A stretch of 64,000 nt of DNA, taken from Vermamoeba vermiformis (taxonomy: Eukaryota > Tubulinea > Echinamoebida). The notes below the pieces were generated by a model, which worked only from the letters and a program-made list of their open reading frames with translations, was not told where the DNA came from and did not search any database. The position numbers and the translations under genes were made by a program. Shown here piece by piece: positions 1 to 20,273 of this stretch (position 1 is its first letter; each line of letters starts with the position of its first letter). The DNA is taken from NCBI GenBank assembly GCA_045837725.1, contig JBEWZL010000227.1, positions 186,001-250,000 on the forward strand. Direction: 5' to 3'.

Positions 1-367
1 AAAGGGAGCGATAACATCTTTGACCCATGGCTTGGCAGTGTCGTTGTCTAAATATAGAATACGTGTTAATTGTGTTTCTCCTGGCTGGATCGACGTGTCG
101 AACTGGAAAAAGAGCTCTGTCGCGAAACAAGTACGTGCTCGGTAACGAAAACTCGGGCTTCCCACATTTATTTAACTCTTATTATTGCTTTTAAAGGCTG
201 AGCTGAAGAAAGAAGATCACGAGCAACATCCTGTTGGTCGCGTTGGAGTTCCTGAGGACATCGCATCTGCCTGTTTTTACCTCTCGCATGAAGACGCTGG
301 GTTCGTTACAGGTCAAAATATTTTTGTTGACGGAGGTATGACGAAAAAAATGATTTACGTTGAATAA
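1..367 (+). CDS. Short-chain dehydrogenase/reductase, C-terminal part
   Basis: Only the 3' end lies in the window. Exon 1 (to about 130) reads through the end of the Rossmann fold, with residues like [20 protein letters not shown], the classical SDR segment after the catalytic YxxxK that contacts the NAD(P) and carries the PG motif. A GT-AG intron (131-196) follows in phase 0. Exon 2 (197-367) encodes [19 protein letters not shown] and then [12 protein letters not shown], the standard SDR C-terminus. The substrate cannot be told. The protein ends in KKMIYVE and looks intact over the visible part. Confidence 0.85.
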
Positions 368-442
368 ACCCGAGAGCATTATTAATTACAGCAACGCGAA
401 ATTTTAATTTTTTTAGCTGTCACAATCCACGACCATAATAGC

Positions 443-1889
443 ATGTTACTTCTTAGTAATAAAGTTCGAGAGAAGTATGAGCATAAGGCTTTCTCTAGAA
501 TAAGTGTAAGCATACCTGATTATTTTCATAAAAAATGTCATTATTTTAATTGGTTGCTTTGTAGGAATATAGCGTGGCTTATCCTGCCGTTGATGATAAA
601 GGGAAGGAATATTTCGTTAAACAAATAAACGGTTCAATTAGGAATGGACGGATAAGACCTTTGATCTGTCGTGAAATCTTTTTGTTGGAGGAACTGGGGG
701 ATCATTTCAATATTGTTCAGTTGCACGAAATTATAAAAGATGATCCGCCAAGCGATAGATTGAGCCTGATTTTTGAAAAGGGAGGTAGGCATCCGCGTAG
801 AAATTAAATTTAATTATTTATTTATTTTAAATTTCTAGGCTATCCTTTAAGCACTCTTATTAATTTTTTTGGCAATAATGACGAAAATAGAGTTCACACA
901 ATGTATCAACTGCTCTGCGGTCTGAAGTACATCCACAGCGCGGGAATTATTCATTCAGAACTGCGAGTAAGTAGAGTCATTTTTTAGTCATCTTACCTAA
1001 TATATGTATCATTAGCCACAATTTTTGCTTAGAAACAGTGACGATAAGCTTGTAATAACGCATTTTCGACACGCGATGTCAGCCAACAAAAAGCAGCCGA
1101 TCCACGATAAATGCACTTTTCTAATTCAAGAAGATACATGGTATAAGGCTCCTGAATGGTGGTTAAACACTAATAAGTAAGAAAGCGGATTCATTTAAAA
1201 AGCAACAAAAATTGTTGGATGCGACAATTTATTGCTTTCGATTACTTATTTGTTATTTAATTATTATGTACCATAGGGTATCTACTGCGAGCGATATGTG
1301 GGCATTTGGATGTATCGTAGCAGAGGTTTACTTAGCCAAGCCACTATTTAAGAAAACAGCGAATGAAGATCAGCTTAAGAAAATTTTTGAAACGATTGGA
1401 GCACCAAAAGGAGAAGATCTACTATGTTATGATTTGGATTATAGTCTTGAAGAAAAAATTTCAAGCATGGATATCAAGAAAAGCGGATCTCTGCGAGAAC
1501 TATTCGAGAAAAAGCCGTTGGTGCTGGATCTGCTAGAAAAGTTGCTCGAATATAATCCTAGCAAGAGATTAACGGCTGAAGAGGCGTTAAAACATCCTTT
1601 ATTTGAACAATTGCATTTACCAGAGGATGAGCCTCGTTTCGACTTTTCCAAATTTGGAATTGAAGGCGATTGGGAGCGAGCCAGTCTCATTGATATATTC
1701 GACGACAGCAATCAACGGAGGATCGAGATGATTGTTTTAGCTCATAATATCGCAAGAAGTCGGGATGCGTTGGAACTCTTTCCGATCGAGATCTGGGAGC
1801 TCATATTTAAGTTCATTCAGCTGCCAGTTTTTGGTTCATGCCATAAATTAGTCGAGTCCATATTTTCTGAGTGTAAAATGCAACAATAA
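443..1889 (+). CDS. CMGC-like pseudokinase with C-terminal F-box-like segment
   Basis: Five exons (443-505, 565-784, 839-966, 1016-1176, 1277-1889) give about 394 aa; all junctions are GT-AG and in phase. The fold is MAPK/CDK-like: the VAIK lysine is kept (YFVKQI), as are the APE-like APEWW and the DMWAFGC helix. The catalytic motifs are lost. HRDLKPQN reads HSELRPQF (Asp to Glu, Lys to Arg, Asn to Phe), DFG reads HFR, and the glycine loop is degenerate. Catalysis is therefore unlikely. The last 60 residues contain FPIEIWELIFKFIQ, an F-box-like helix also found at the C-termini of the LRR proteins in this window. I infer a scaffold or ubiquitin-ligase adaptor rather than an active kinase. Confidence 0.75.
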
Positions 1890-2049
1890 ACTTTTAAGTT
1901 TGAAAGATTTGATCGAGGGTTAGGGTTTGCATCCGGTACAAAATAAGATCTACATTCCAATGAACAACGACATGAAAGATTACGGCTCCAAAAATAGGCT
2001 ATAACCAATGCAAGTATATTAATTTAAAAGGAATATTTAAAAGTACGGT

Positions 2050-3833
2050 CTAATATTTATTTTTGACGAGAGCTTTGGTTACAAGATCCGCATCCACGGC
2101 GCGAATCTTAGTTTGACGTAAAATGATGTGCCAAAGTTCTATGGGTAGTATCGTATTATGTATAGCCAGGTTGTGCACCAACACGATAAAATCGCTGCGG
2201 ATCTGGTTGCGGATATTTTTGATTTTCTTTCAAGACCGGCTCGTAATCTTCCAAGTAGTGATGCGTTCTAAATTTGGTAATATTTTTGTTCTGTCTTAAT
2301 GCTTCTGTGAATTGTTCTTCAATTTCTTCATCGTCCAGGAGTTTAAAAAAATCAAATCTCAGATCCATTTCCATAATTGTCTTGTTGTGCATTACAACGT
2401 TAATGAATGGATCGACATTTTCGTATCTGACATACGACAATTTAAATCGCTTTAAAGTTTCGTTCTTAATTAACGCCTCGCTTAATCTTCCAACCGACTC
2501 CGGGATTGTTGTTCTTTCCTTAATTGTTAAACTCTCCAAATTAGTACAATTCGACTCCAATACTTGTGACAGTATGTCTATGACTTCTTCGGTTATGTCA
2601 GCATCAATTAGTGTCAGAGATGTTAAAATTTTGTTGTTCTTGAGAATATTTCCTAAATAGGAAGTATCGCATCCGGCCATCATATTCTTCAGGGACAAGT
2701 TGGTTATAGTCTTATGATTTTGAATTATTCCGCAAAATGTCTCGACTTCTTGCTGATTCATGTCGCTTTTCTCGAACAATTTGACGGCCAATCGTTGAAT
2801 TTTTGCAGTCCGCAAGTAATCGTTGAATGCATTAGCTCCACCTACGATGTCGTTGATGGTTAAATCTGTCAACGAGGGCATTTCGCGTAAATATTGCAAA
2901 AAATCAGCGAATTCTTCCCCGTTTCTAAACTGACTTAATTCCAACTTGGTAATTTTCTGGTTGGATCTAAGGCCGTGCGTTAAATTGACGTCTATAGTAT
3001 CTTCAAATATTATAGAGGTAATATTGCTATCATTTTCTTGGATGAAGTGATTTAGGGCGATGATTTCACTTTGTTTGAAACTAGAAATTTGGATCTCGGA
3101 CAATTTCGGAGAATTTTTGAGCAATGCCCAAAAGGCTTTTGCATCGCGATCCATTAAACAATGGCTTATTGCTAATGAAGTGATAGTAGGGTGGTTTTGA
3201 AGTGATTCGCATAATTTTTTGTAAGATCCGTCCGTCCTGCTTAATAAATGTAGTTCAAGTTTTAATAACGCGCTCATCGTCCGAATAGTTTGCATAAGCA
3301 TTTCAATATTCGCATCATTGAATGAATGCTCGTAGATGTACAGTGATGTTATTGTTGAATTATTCTGCAAAGTGTTACAAAGCTGGATGAGGCTCTGATC
3401 AGAGCTTTGCGCCTTCTTATGGTTAGTTATCGATAACTCTCGTAAGAACGTCTTATTATTGGCTATAATACTGCTAATGTGATTATAATATTGATCGTTG
3501 TTGCGTCCGCCATTGAGTGTGGAAAATTGAGTTAAAGTGGTGATCGACTGAAAAAAGCGGTCGTGCTCTACGTAATCCTCATGCCAATCTATCAATAAGT
3601 TCTTAACATTTCGAAGAAATCTGGATTCATTGCGAATGTCTCCAAGGCTGCCGAGCTTACGCTGAAAGAAAAGTAAATTAATTTTAAAACAATACGTTTT
3701 ATCCAGATTTTGCACGAACATCGCCAATAAATGCGTAAGCTAATTTTAGGGTATTTATTAAACAATTTTGGAATAACTAAATTGATCTGCCGTGGATTCC
3801 TGAATAATTCCTGTAACTCCGCGGACTTACCAT
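2050..3833 (-). CDS. LRR protein (RI-like repeats) with C-terminal F-box-like motif, frameshifted near the end
   Basis: The main open frame runs from 3661 down to 2156 and encodes leucine-rich repeats of ribonuclease-inhibitor style (NHKTITNLSLKNMM, LKNNKILTSLTLIDADI). An upstream ATG at 3833-3831 is followed directly by GTAAGT, and an acceptor at 3662 lets it splice in frame (M-RKLGSLGD). Near 2216-2226, in A/T runs, the frame slips by one. Downstream in the new frame is IRNQIRSDFIVLVHNLA, then LPIELWHIILRQTKI and a stop at 2050-2052. This matches the C-termini of the LRR paralogs at 36.9 and 38.9 kb and of the pseudokinase at 1.8 kb. The shift is either a sequencing indel or a real lesion that removes the last 35 or so residues. 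Function is probably protein binding, perhaps as an SCF adaptor. Confidence 0.7.
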
Positions 3834-3998
3834 GTTTCTTCTATCTAATATTCGTTCTATAATATTGAATAAAACTAGTTATTGTGCTGCAGTGTTAGGA
3901 ATGTTAACTACAATGCCGGAGAAAAAAGAAAGATGTATGAACCCTGCTTGCGATATGGCTAAAAAAAAGGCGAGATTCGCTACGAAGAATTATGTTTT

Positions 3999-4134
3999 TT
4001 ATTTCGGTGAGAAGTTATAAATATGCTTAAAGGCATGCACAACTTCACTCGCGACTGTACCTTGCAACGCAAGACGAGTAAGTTGAGTGAATGGTTTCAA
4101 ACTAAGCACATCCTCGTCTCCGCTGAGACCGCTA
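3999..4134 (-). pseudogene. Duplicate of an LRR gene's last repeat (relic or alternative last exon)
   Basis: The minus strand reads GDEDVLSLKPFTQLTRLALQ, then VASEVVHAFKHIYNFSPK and a stop. This aligns closely with the end of the neighbouring LRR gene (DDDQALMLLPLTQLTRLGLP...KKKFNHIYQLK), which ends only 40 bases upstream. No other repeats are present. An acceptor-like ttggttag sits at its 5' edge, so it could be an alternative last exon rather than a dead fragment. I cannot decide between the two from sequence alone. Confidence 0.5.
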
Positions 4135-4175
4135 ACCAAAAAAAATGCGCGAAATCATCGTGAGCGTATTGCCGT

Positions 4176-5891
4176 TTATTTCAGTTGATAGATATGATTA
4201 AACTTTTTCTTAGCTTCGTTAGTCACTCCGACGGGCAGCCCAAGACGAGTGAGTTGAGTTAACGGCAGTAACATTAATGCTTGATCGTCATCGATTGGAT
4301 TGACAATAATAAGTTTTCTAAGTGAAGTCAGGGCAGTAATAATGCTTTTGTTCCAAAATCCTAATGAATTCCGAGAATAAATTCGGAGGGCTTTCAGATC
4401 CGTAAGTTTTGTCAAGAACTGAACATCAATATCCACGTTCCTCGCTAAACTCAACGATGTTAGTCTTGTCAATGATTCTATTCCTCGAATAGTGCCATCA
4501 TTAATGAACTTCGTCAAGAGCTGAAGCCGCTCCAAGTTGGTCAGATCCAACAAATTCAAATCTCCTTCGTGTTCTGTAGTTGAGATGTTGAGAGCCTTCA
4601 ATGTTGTAAGCCTTGTTAAATACTTTGCGTCCTCGGTCGCATAATAAAATGATTTGAGGAACGTCAAATTTGTCAGATGCGTCAACCAACCAAAGTGAGA
4701 TCCGTTATAAATGTGGAGTCTTTCGAGTGTTATTAATCGCGAAATTTCTGGTGAAACTGTGACTCGAGCGCCTTTTAATTTTAATTGAGTGAGTTTTGAC
4801 GAGGCAAAGTACGGACAGATCAGATCCAAATCGATCTCTAAATAGAATCCGAAAAACTTTAAACTCTCAAGCGCTGTCAGTGCTGTCATAAAACTTGGTG
4901 CTTCAATATATTTGTTGGGACCATAATTAATAGACAAGGCTCGTAGATTTGTTAGACTTGTCAGTTCTGTTGTTCGTGATGGATCCGCGAACTTAAGATA
5001 GGTCAATTTCGTATTCATATTGATTCCATCTGACAATTTTCCTACTTCTAAACTTTCCAAATTTGGTAATAGCCTTTGCGGGAATGCCTGTCGTGGATTT
5101 AGGCAGACAAAGCGTTTGAGACCTGTCAAAAGTGTCATAATGTCATCTTCAATTTTCATTGTTTCGTGCCCAACGTCATTGATAGTTAGCGAAGTGAGTT
5201 TTTCTGGACATATTAACTCTGGCAATAACTTGATAAACGGTACCGGGAAAAATTCCAGATGTCGTAAATTTGTCAGTGAAAGGACCTGCTGAGCCAACGC
5301 GATGTTATCGTGAATATTAATGCTGACTATATTTGGAAGGGAAGGCAATAATGATCGATAAGGCATTAAGTGTTTGTCTTTGATATCCAGTACTTGTAAA
5401 TTTGTCAAAGTCGTCAAGCGCATCCACCTGGCACGCACTGGCCATTCAAATTCTTGATCAGGAATAGATAATCGGGTTAAGTTCGTCAATATAGATAGCT
5501 TCAAAAATTCATCAACTTCTTGTGGCGCTGCTCTCCAGGACGGAGCTATGCGTGATTTTTTGAATGTGATCCCGATCGGATGTAAATATTCTGACACTCG
5601 CTTGATAACTGCCGGTAATTGCTCTTTTGTGGTATAATAAAATGTAAAATCATCGATGTTTATACTTTTGAGCCAATCTGTGTTCGTTAGACGTGCAGAA
5701 AATCTTGATCTCTCATCCAAATAATCTAAAATTATTTGTAAAATCTCCAACGGCAACGAATCCTATATTATAAGTTATTATGAGCAAATTAAGGATTGAA
5801 ATTGGTTAATTAATTAATTTCCTCTACTTAGCGAGTTTCAATCATTTCAAGTTCAAGTTGTAAGGCCTAAACCATCGTATTTGCTTACCAT
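4176..5891 (-). CDS. F-box/LRR protein
   Basis: The large exon (about 5760-4176, roughly 525 aa) starts DSLPLEILQIILDYLDE, a clear N-terminal F-box. About 20 leucine-rich repeats of the pattern LTNLRxLxI / LTSLxxLxL follow. No ATG fits the exon itself. An ATG at 5891-5889 is followed at once by GTAAGC, and a tataatatag acceptor precedes GATTCG, so the initiator codon is probably its own mini-exon (M-DSLPLEIL). F-box/LRR proteins of this type bind Skp1 through the F-box and a substrate through the repeats, as part of SCF ubiquitin ligases. The target is unknown. The C-terminus ends in KKKFNHIYQLK. Confidence 0.75.
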
Positions 5892-6006
5892 TAATCTATT
5901 TGTTACTATTGTTGCTATTGGTTTGGACCGGAAAATAAAAAGAAATGTTCGGAGCTTGGCCACGATGGTTATTTTTAAAACCCCACGGATCAATTTACAA
6001 TCCAAT

Positions 6007-7158
6007 TTACAAATAATATCCTTGTTTCTCCATAAGATTTCCGTGTCCAGATTCGTCATAATCATAGCGAGTAATCCAAAAATGATTGCGCCAAAACGGT
6101 TGTGCTAATAACATCGAAGCTCCTCTAAACGTGTTACAGGTTCTACATTCTGCGCTATCTTTTCTGAATCGTATTGTGTTACTATATTTAGGTGCAAGTA
6201 GTCCAAGCTCTTTTGTAAGTCGCGGAACAATTCCAGGAAGTTTCGTGTTACCCCCTGAAAGGACGATGTTTGAATATAATTCGCTATGAATACTAGGCTC
6301 GCACTTTTGAATCGTTGTATGTATCATCTTGTGAACGCCATCTCTTTCAAGACCATATAGTTCCGGCTGGAATATTATTTCGTTGTGTTTGAAAATATCG
6401 TGGTGAAACTGCCAGATCTGACCATCAGCAAATTGGTACTGAAAATTGACTTCATCGTTACTTTTTTTCATTTCGCTATCATAATCTAGTGCTATATATC
6501 CGTGTTTCTCTATTATATCGTTGAGCATGTTTCGTTGTCCGTAAGAATCGTAAGATCCACGACCACTGTCAGTCAACGACTTCGCGAAGGACCCTAGAAT
6601 ATCCTGACGACCTATATCGAGTGTGACTAGGGAGGATAATATGCCCTTGCCGTCCTTAACAGCCATCGAGAATGTAGTCTGTCCGTCGGAGCATAGCACG
6701 ACGCCAGTACCCAAGCCAAGAGCACTGATCGCGGCACTCGCCGAATTCACAAAACACATTCCGGCGAGTTCTAATTCGCCAAATAAATATTCTGCTAATT
6801 TTTTACGAGTGTTTGAAGGTGTAGCTGGGTGTTCTATAAACATCAGTCCTGATTCGGCCGGATCGTGGCGAACTTCGTTGTACAAAGCGTGCCATAATAT
6901 CTTCTCCACAAATTTCCAGTTTGATACTATTCCTCTGGTAATAGGGAATTCCAACTCTTGCACGCCAACTTTGGATAGCGCTTCATCGCCAACGAAAACG
7001 TCTTTGATGCCAATTCCAGCGTTTATGTCTTGCTTGCGACTCGGAGGGTATCCGATGACCGTAGGGAATACATGCTCGGGTATTTCATCGGGTATTCCTA
7101 TTTTTGTGTAGGTTGAGCCAAGATCGATAATTAATGGGTCAAAAGTCGTATCTTCCAT
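6007..7158 (-). CDS. Divergent actin-like protein, catalytic residues lost
   Basis: Single exon, 383 aa, ATG start at 7158. It is actin-sized and aligns end to end: DLGSTYTKIG (phosphate loop 1), VGDEALSKVGV, the YPIEHGIV region as FPITRGIV, LEHP-type EHPATPSNTRKK, YIALDYDSEM, and VLSGGNTKLPGIVPRLTKEL. The second phosphate loop (LDSGDG in actin) reads LCSDGQTT, so the Asp154 equivalent is Cys. The hydrolytic Gln137 position (AIQAV in actin) reads VNSAS, a Ser. The DNase loop is shortened. It is a paralog of the gene at 33787-34935 and shares with it the stretch TLDIGRQD/TLDIGAQD and MAVKDGKG/MVVKDGKG. Role unknown; probably a non-hydrolysing actin or ARP-type protein. Confidence 0.85.
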   Translation of the reverse strand: MEDTTFDPLIIDLGSTYTKIGIPDEIPEHVFPTVIGYPPSRKQDINAGIGIKDVFVGDEALSKVGVQELEFPITRGIVSNWKFVEKILWHALYNEVRHDPAESGLMFIEHPATPSNTRKKLAEYLFGELELAGMCFVNSASAAISALGLGTGVVLCSDGQTTFSMAVKDGKGILSSLVTLDIGRQDILGSFAKSLTDSGRGSYDSYGQRNMLNDIIEKHGYIALDYDSEMKKSNDEVNFQYQFADGQIWQFHHDIFKHNEIIFQPELYGLERDGVHKMIHTTIQKCEPSIHSELYSNIVLSGGNTKLPGIVPRLTKELGLLAPKYSNTIRFRKDSAECRTCNTFRGASMLLAQPFWRNHFWITRYDYDESGHGNLMEKQGYYL

Positions 7159-7456
7159 ATCGATAATTCTGATTCTCTGTATTAGAAATAATATTATTAA
7201 CTTTTGAAAAATTACACCATCAGAGGGCAGCTAAATGCAACCTACGCTAAATAAATTCGGCGATCAGATGCCTGTAACGTTAGCTCGCAGATCCAAATGG
7301 TTGTCCTCACAAGATGTCTCTACCTCATGACATTTGTCACGTATAATTATGTAGGTAATGGTTCAATCGTGTCCACAAATGCAACAAAATTGACAAATAA
7401 AAATTTCTATTGGTTGAGGCCATTTACATCACAAGTTAATATTGATACCTCACATA

Positions 7457-8326
7457 ATGTCGAGTAAGTATATTTTAAGGATGGTTGTTTGAGAATTAAT
7501 TCTGATCTGTGAATTTTAGAGAAAGGTCCAATTACGATCTTGCTTCTCGGTTTGACAAACGCGGGAAAAACAACGATTCAATTCCGCCTAAAATTCGATG
7601 AAGTATGCACTACTATTCCAAGTAAGTCTAAGCTCGTTTGGTTCGAATTTGGATTCCAGCCACATCTAAAAATCTGTAAATTAATCAATCACGCTTTTTA
7701 TTGACTCGTACTAAAGTTATACTTATTTAATTAGCCGAGGGCTTTAATTTTCACAATCTCCAATACAAAAAAACGAAAATCGAGTGCTGGGATTATGGAG
7801 GCAGCAAAAGTGTTCAAGAGAAGCTTTGGCCTGAAGCAATTAGCAAAGCCAATGGAATATTCTGGGTAGTAGAAGCTAGTAATACTAGTACTATCAAGGA
7901 ATCGGTTGAAACGCTCGCTTCAGTCGTTGCGAAGTTGCCAACCCAAATCCCGATCTGCGTTTTAGCGAACAAATGCGATCTGCCTAGCGCTATGCCTGAA
8001 GGAGAAATTGTCGAGGAATTTTCAAGATTTCCTGCTGCCAAAGTCTTTCGGGTCAGCGCGATGGAGTCAAAAACTTTACATGCCGGTTAGTTTCGCTCCG
8101 ATCTGAATTGCAAAATTCTAAATTGAAGCTCCAAATTAATATATTTTTAAAGCATTGGAGTGGCTCGTGAACGAAGTTACTGGTAAGAGTAAAGACAAAA
8201 AGAAAGAGAAGAAAGAAAGAAAAGAAGGAAAAGAAGACCAAAAAAGACAAGAAAAACAAGGAAGATAAGAAAAACGAGGAAGTTGAAGTGAAACCAGATT
8301 TTAGCGGACTGAAATTAACGGATTAA
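7457..8326 (+). CDS. Arl-type small GTPase with lysine-rich tail
   Basis: Four exons (7457-7463, 7520-7621, 7735-8085, 8153 on). The protein opens MSKKGPITILLLGLTNAGKTT, an Arf/Arl P-loop, but without a Gly2 for myristoylation. TIPTEGFNFHNLQY is switch I and WDYGGSKSV is switch II, where the catalytic Gln of WDxGGQ is Ser. ANKCDLPSA is the NKxD motif, and SAMESKT replaces the usual SA box. After ALEWLVNEVTG comes a Lys/Glu-rich tail. The frame stops at 8266-8268, but the next frame continues coding-like from about 8225 through EEVEVKPDFSGLKLTD to a stop at 8324-8326. That suggests a one-base slip in the purine run. The GTPase cycle is likely slow, given the Gln to Ser change. Confidence 0.75.
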
Positions 8327-8737
8327 CACGAAGTCAAAATAAAATATCTTATGGATCACGAACCAACGTCGACCAGTTGATAGACACGGTCATTCCATGT
8401 AGAAAGTACGCAGCATACGTTCTGCTCCATTCGAAGATTTGAAGAGTACTAGCATGAGTTGCAGTAAGTAAGACATTTCGTCGGATCGTGGATCCTGATT
8501 TGCGCTCTCGTGGAATTCTGGTTTGTCGGTGCGGAACAACTATGTTGTTGATCAGATCTTAGTCGGACTTTCAAAATTATCGAATGAGCAAATTTCGAGT
8601 ATTAATGCCATGCACGTGCTTGTCGGGTGATAGTCCGGGCTCTATCTAAAAGCGACTTTATTTGCTCTGAGCTTTCAATGACAAAAAGATAAAATCGTAT
8701 AAATAACCTGTTATTAACAATACAGTTTGAATTAGTT
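8327..8737. other. Intergenic, 411 bp between convergent genes
   Basis: This lies between the 3' ends of the Arl-type gene and the ankyrin gene. I see no open frame of note, RNA gene or repeat here. Confidence 0.5.
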
Positions 8738-9439
8738 TTAGTAGTAGAAATCGAGCTCAATGTGGTGACTTACGCCTCGGCTTTGGTACTCTTGCGTCAC
8801 CTTCTCTTGACGCAGCTGACTATGCTCACAATCGAGTTGAGCTGCAGCGTGTATGTAATTGAAGCAGTCCATATGACCGTTGCGCATTGCCACACGGCAT
8901 GCCTGACTGGTTAAGGCACATCCGGATTTGTGAGCGTACTTCAAGCATTCTAGTTGGCCACTCTCTGCTGCTGCTGTGCATGTCAATTCGTCCCACGGGA
9001 AATTTCGCTCATCGTGAAGATATTTAAGCACGTGGAGGTGACCATTTTTCGCGGCAGATGCGGGTACCATGCGATCCGCTTCACATCCGTTCTCTATGGC
9101 ATATTTAAGAATTTCCAAGTGTCCTTTTTCAGCCGCAACTATCGTAGTGTGTTTATCCCATTGAGCACCAATTTCTCGCCAATAGATCAAGCCCGAAAGT
9201 TGACCTGTGGACGCGAAATAACTACAGAGAGTATTTCTTGCATTAGAAAAATCTTCATTAGCTGGTAATGGATATAAACTGGTGTATTTTTTGCATATTT
9301 CGTTTAATTGTTTGGATGTACGTCTGATAAAAACGAGTTGGATTCTGATCTCCATCTCGATGCCTATTTGGGAGGCCACTTGTTGGTCAATTATATGCGA
9401 AAATATTTCTTTCCAAATATCACTACTGAGATTTTCCAT
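8738..9439 (-). CDS. F-box-like ankyrin repeat protein
   Basis: Single exon, 233 aa, ATG at 9439. The N-terminus (LSSDIWKEIFSHI) is F-box-like and is followed by a helical linker. About five ankyrin-type repeats of roughly 25-28 residues come next, with the pattern GHLEILKYAIENGCE, GHLHVLKYLHDE, GQLECLKYAHKSGCA, GHMDCFNYIHAA. This short 'GHLexLKYaxxNGC' repeat form is well known from amoebae such as Acanthamoeba and from giant viruses that infect them. The gene is in normal host context with similar base use, so I treat it as a host gene. F-box plus ankyrin suggests a substrate adaptor for an SCF ubiquitin ligase. Confidence 0.75.
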   Translation of the reverse strand: MENLSSDIWKEIFSHIIDQQVASQIGIEMEIRIQLVFIRRTSKQLNEICKKYTSLYPLPANEDFSNARNTLCSYFASTGQLSGLIYWREIGAQWDKHTTIVAAEKGHLEILKYAIENGCEADRMVPASAAKNGHLHVLKYLHDERNFPWDELTCTAAAESGQLECLKYAHKSGCALTSQACRVAMRNGHMDCFNYIHAAAQLDCEHSQLRQEKVTQEYQSRGVSHHIELDFYY

Positions 9440-9710
9440 AGTGTGCTTCTAAATGAACAAAATTAACAAAATTAAATCAGATGGCTAGATCCGGCGCTGC
9501 GCTTGGCCGAACATGTTAGATTACCTTTGCAACTTCTATTATTTAGTGCTATTATTTTGTTGCAATCAAATCGAGAGCTTCAAAACAAAACAGAAAAACG
9601 AAAACACGAAAATATTGAAACAATATTTTCGAAAATTGTGTGATCTCGACGATTTTCAGGAAATTTACGAGTTAGTACAATAGATAATCGTGTTACAACT
9701 CTTCGCGCTC

Positions 9711-14643
<4,933 letters not shown>

Positions 14644-15404
14644 TACTGTAGAGCAGATCTAGTGACCGGATTGAAAGTTCTTTTGTGTTTGCGCCAGCAG
14701 CGGCAAATAAAATTGACATAAAATAACCATGACCTCGGGAAAACATTTTTTGGAGCGGAACTCGTAATAATCTTCGTGTTCCGAGTATGCGAGAATTCGG
14801 TTGTGTGTGCCAAACTCGCGCGACACCCAAACTCGGAATTACGTCGTGCAAGTAACAATACAAGCGCCATTGTGGCTATGTCCAATAATGATCAAATTTT
14901 GCTCTATTTGCACGGATCGGAATTTTGGAAGTTGTGTGGGCCGATTTTTGTCTGATCTAGCTGGAGATCGATTCAGTCTAAAGAATATTCTAATATTATT
15001 AATTAGTATAACCACGTAAGTATTACATCTCAGAAGGAAGTTGAAGCGCAATCCGATCGGATTTTTTTTGCTTTTTTTCTCCACTTCACGAGCTTCAGCT
15101 TAGTTAATAAAACGATCTATAATAATATGAATATTTAAATCATCAAGCGATTTTTCTCGAATTTTGTTTCATATTTTTACCTGCGAGATTCAAATCCGCC
15201 GAAACGAAGCGGACAAACAGAACACCGCCATAATATTATTGTATTCACGCATTAAATAGTCCGTACATAATATGAAGTTCAGAAGGAAATGTGGTGTACG
15301 GATGCAGGATTTGAAATTTTATCGAAGGGTTCTTCCAAAACAACCCAACACGAGAGGCGACATTCCGTCCTTCAACACGGTTTGAAAGTGATATTAAGAC
15401 CCTT
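14644..15404. other. Spacer between the two ABC transporter genes, 761 bp
   Basis: This holds the promoter of copy A and the 3' flank of copy B. It has several short open stretches but none resembles a known protein. It is A/T-rich around 15085-15180, including the run AATATGAATATTTAAATCATC. No RNA gene was seen. Confidence 0.5.

Positions 15405-20273
<4,869 letters not shown>

Noticed and set aside
3832-4020. 62-residue plus-strand frame
   Set aside because: It overlaps the split start of the LRR gene and the duplicated LRR unit on the other strand, which have better support.
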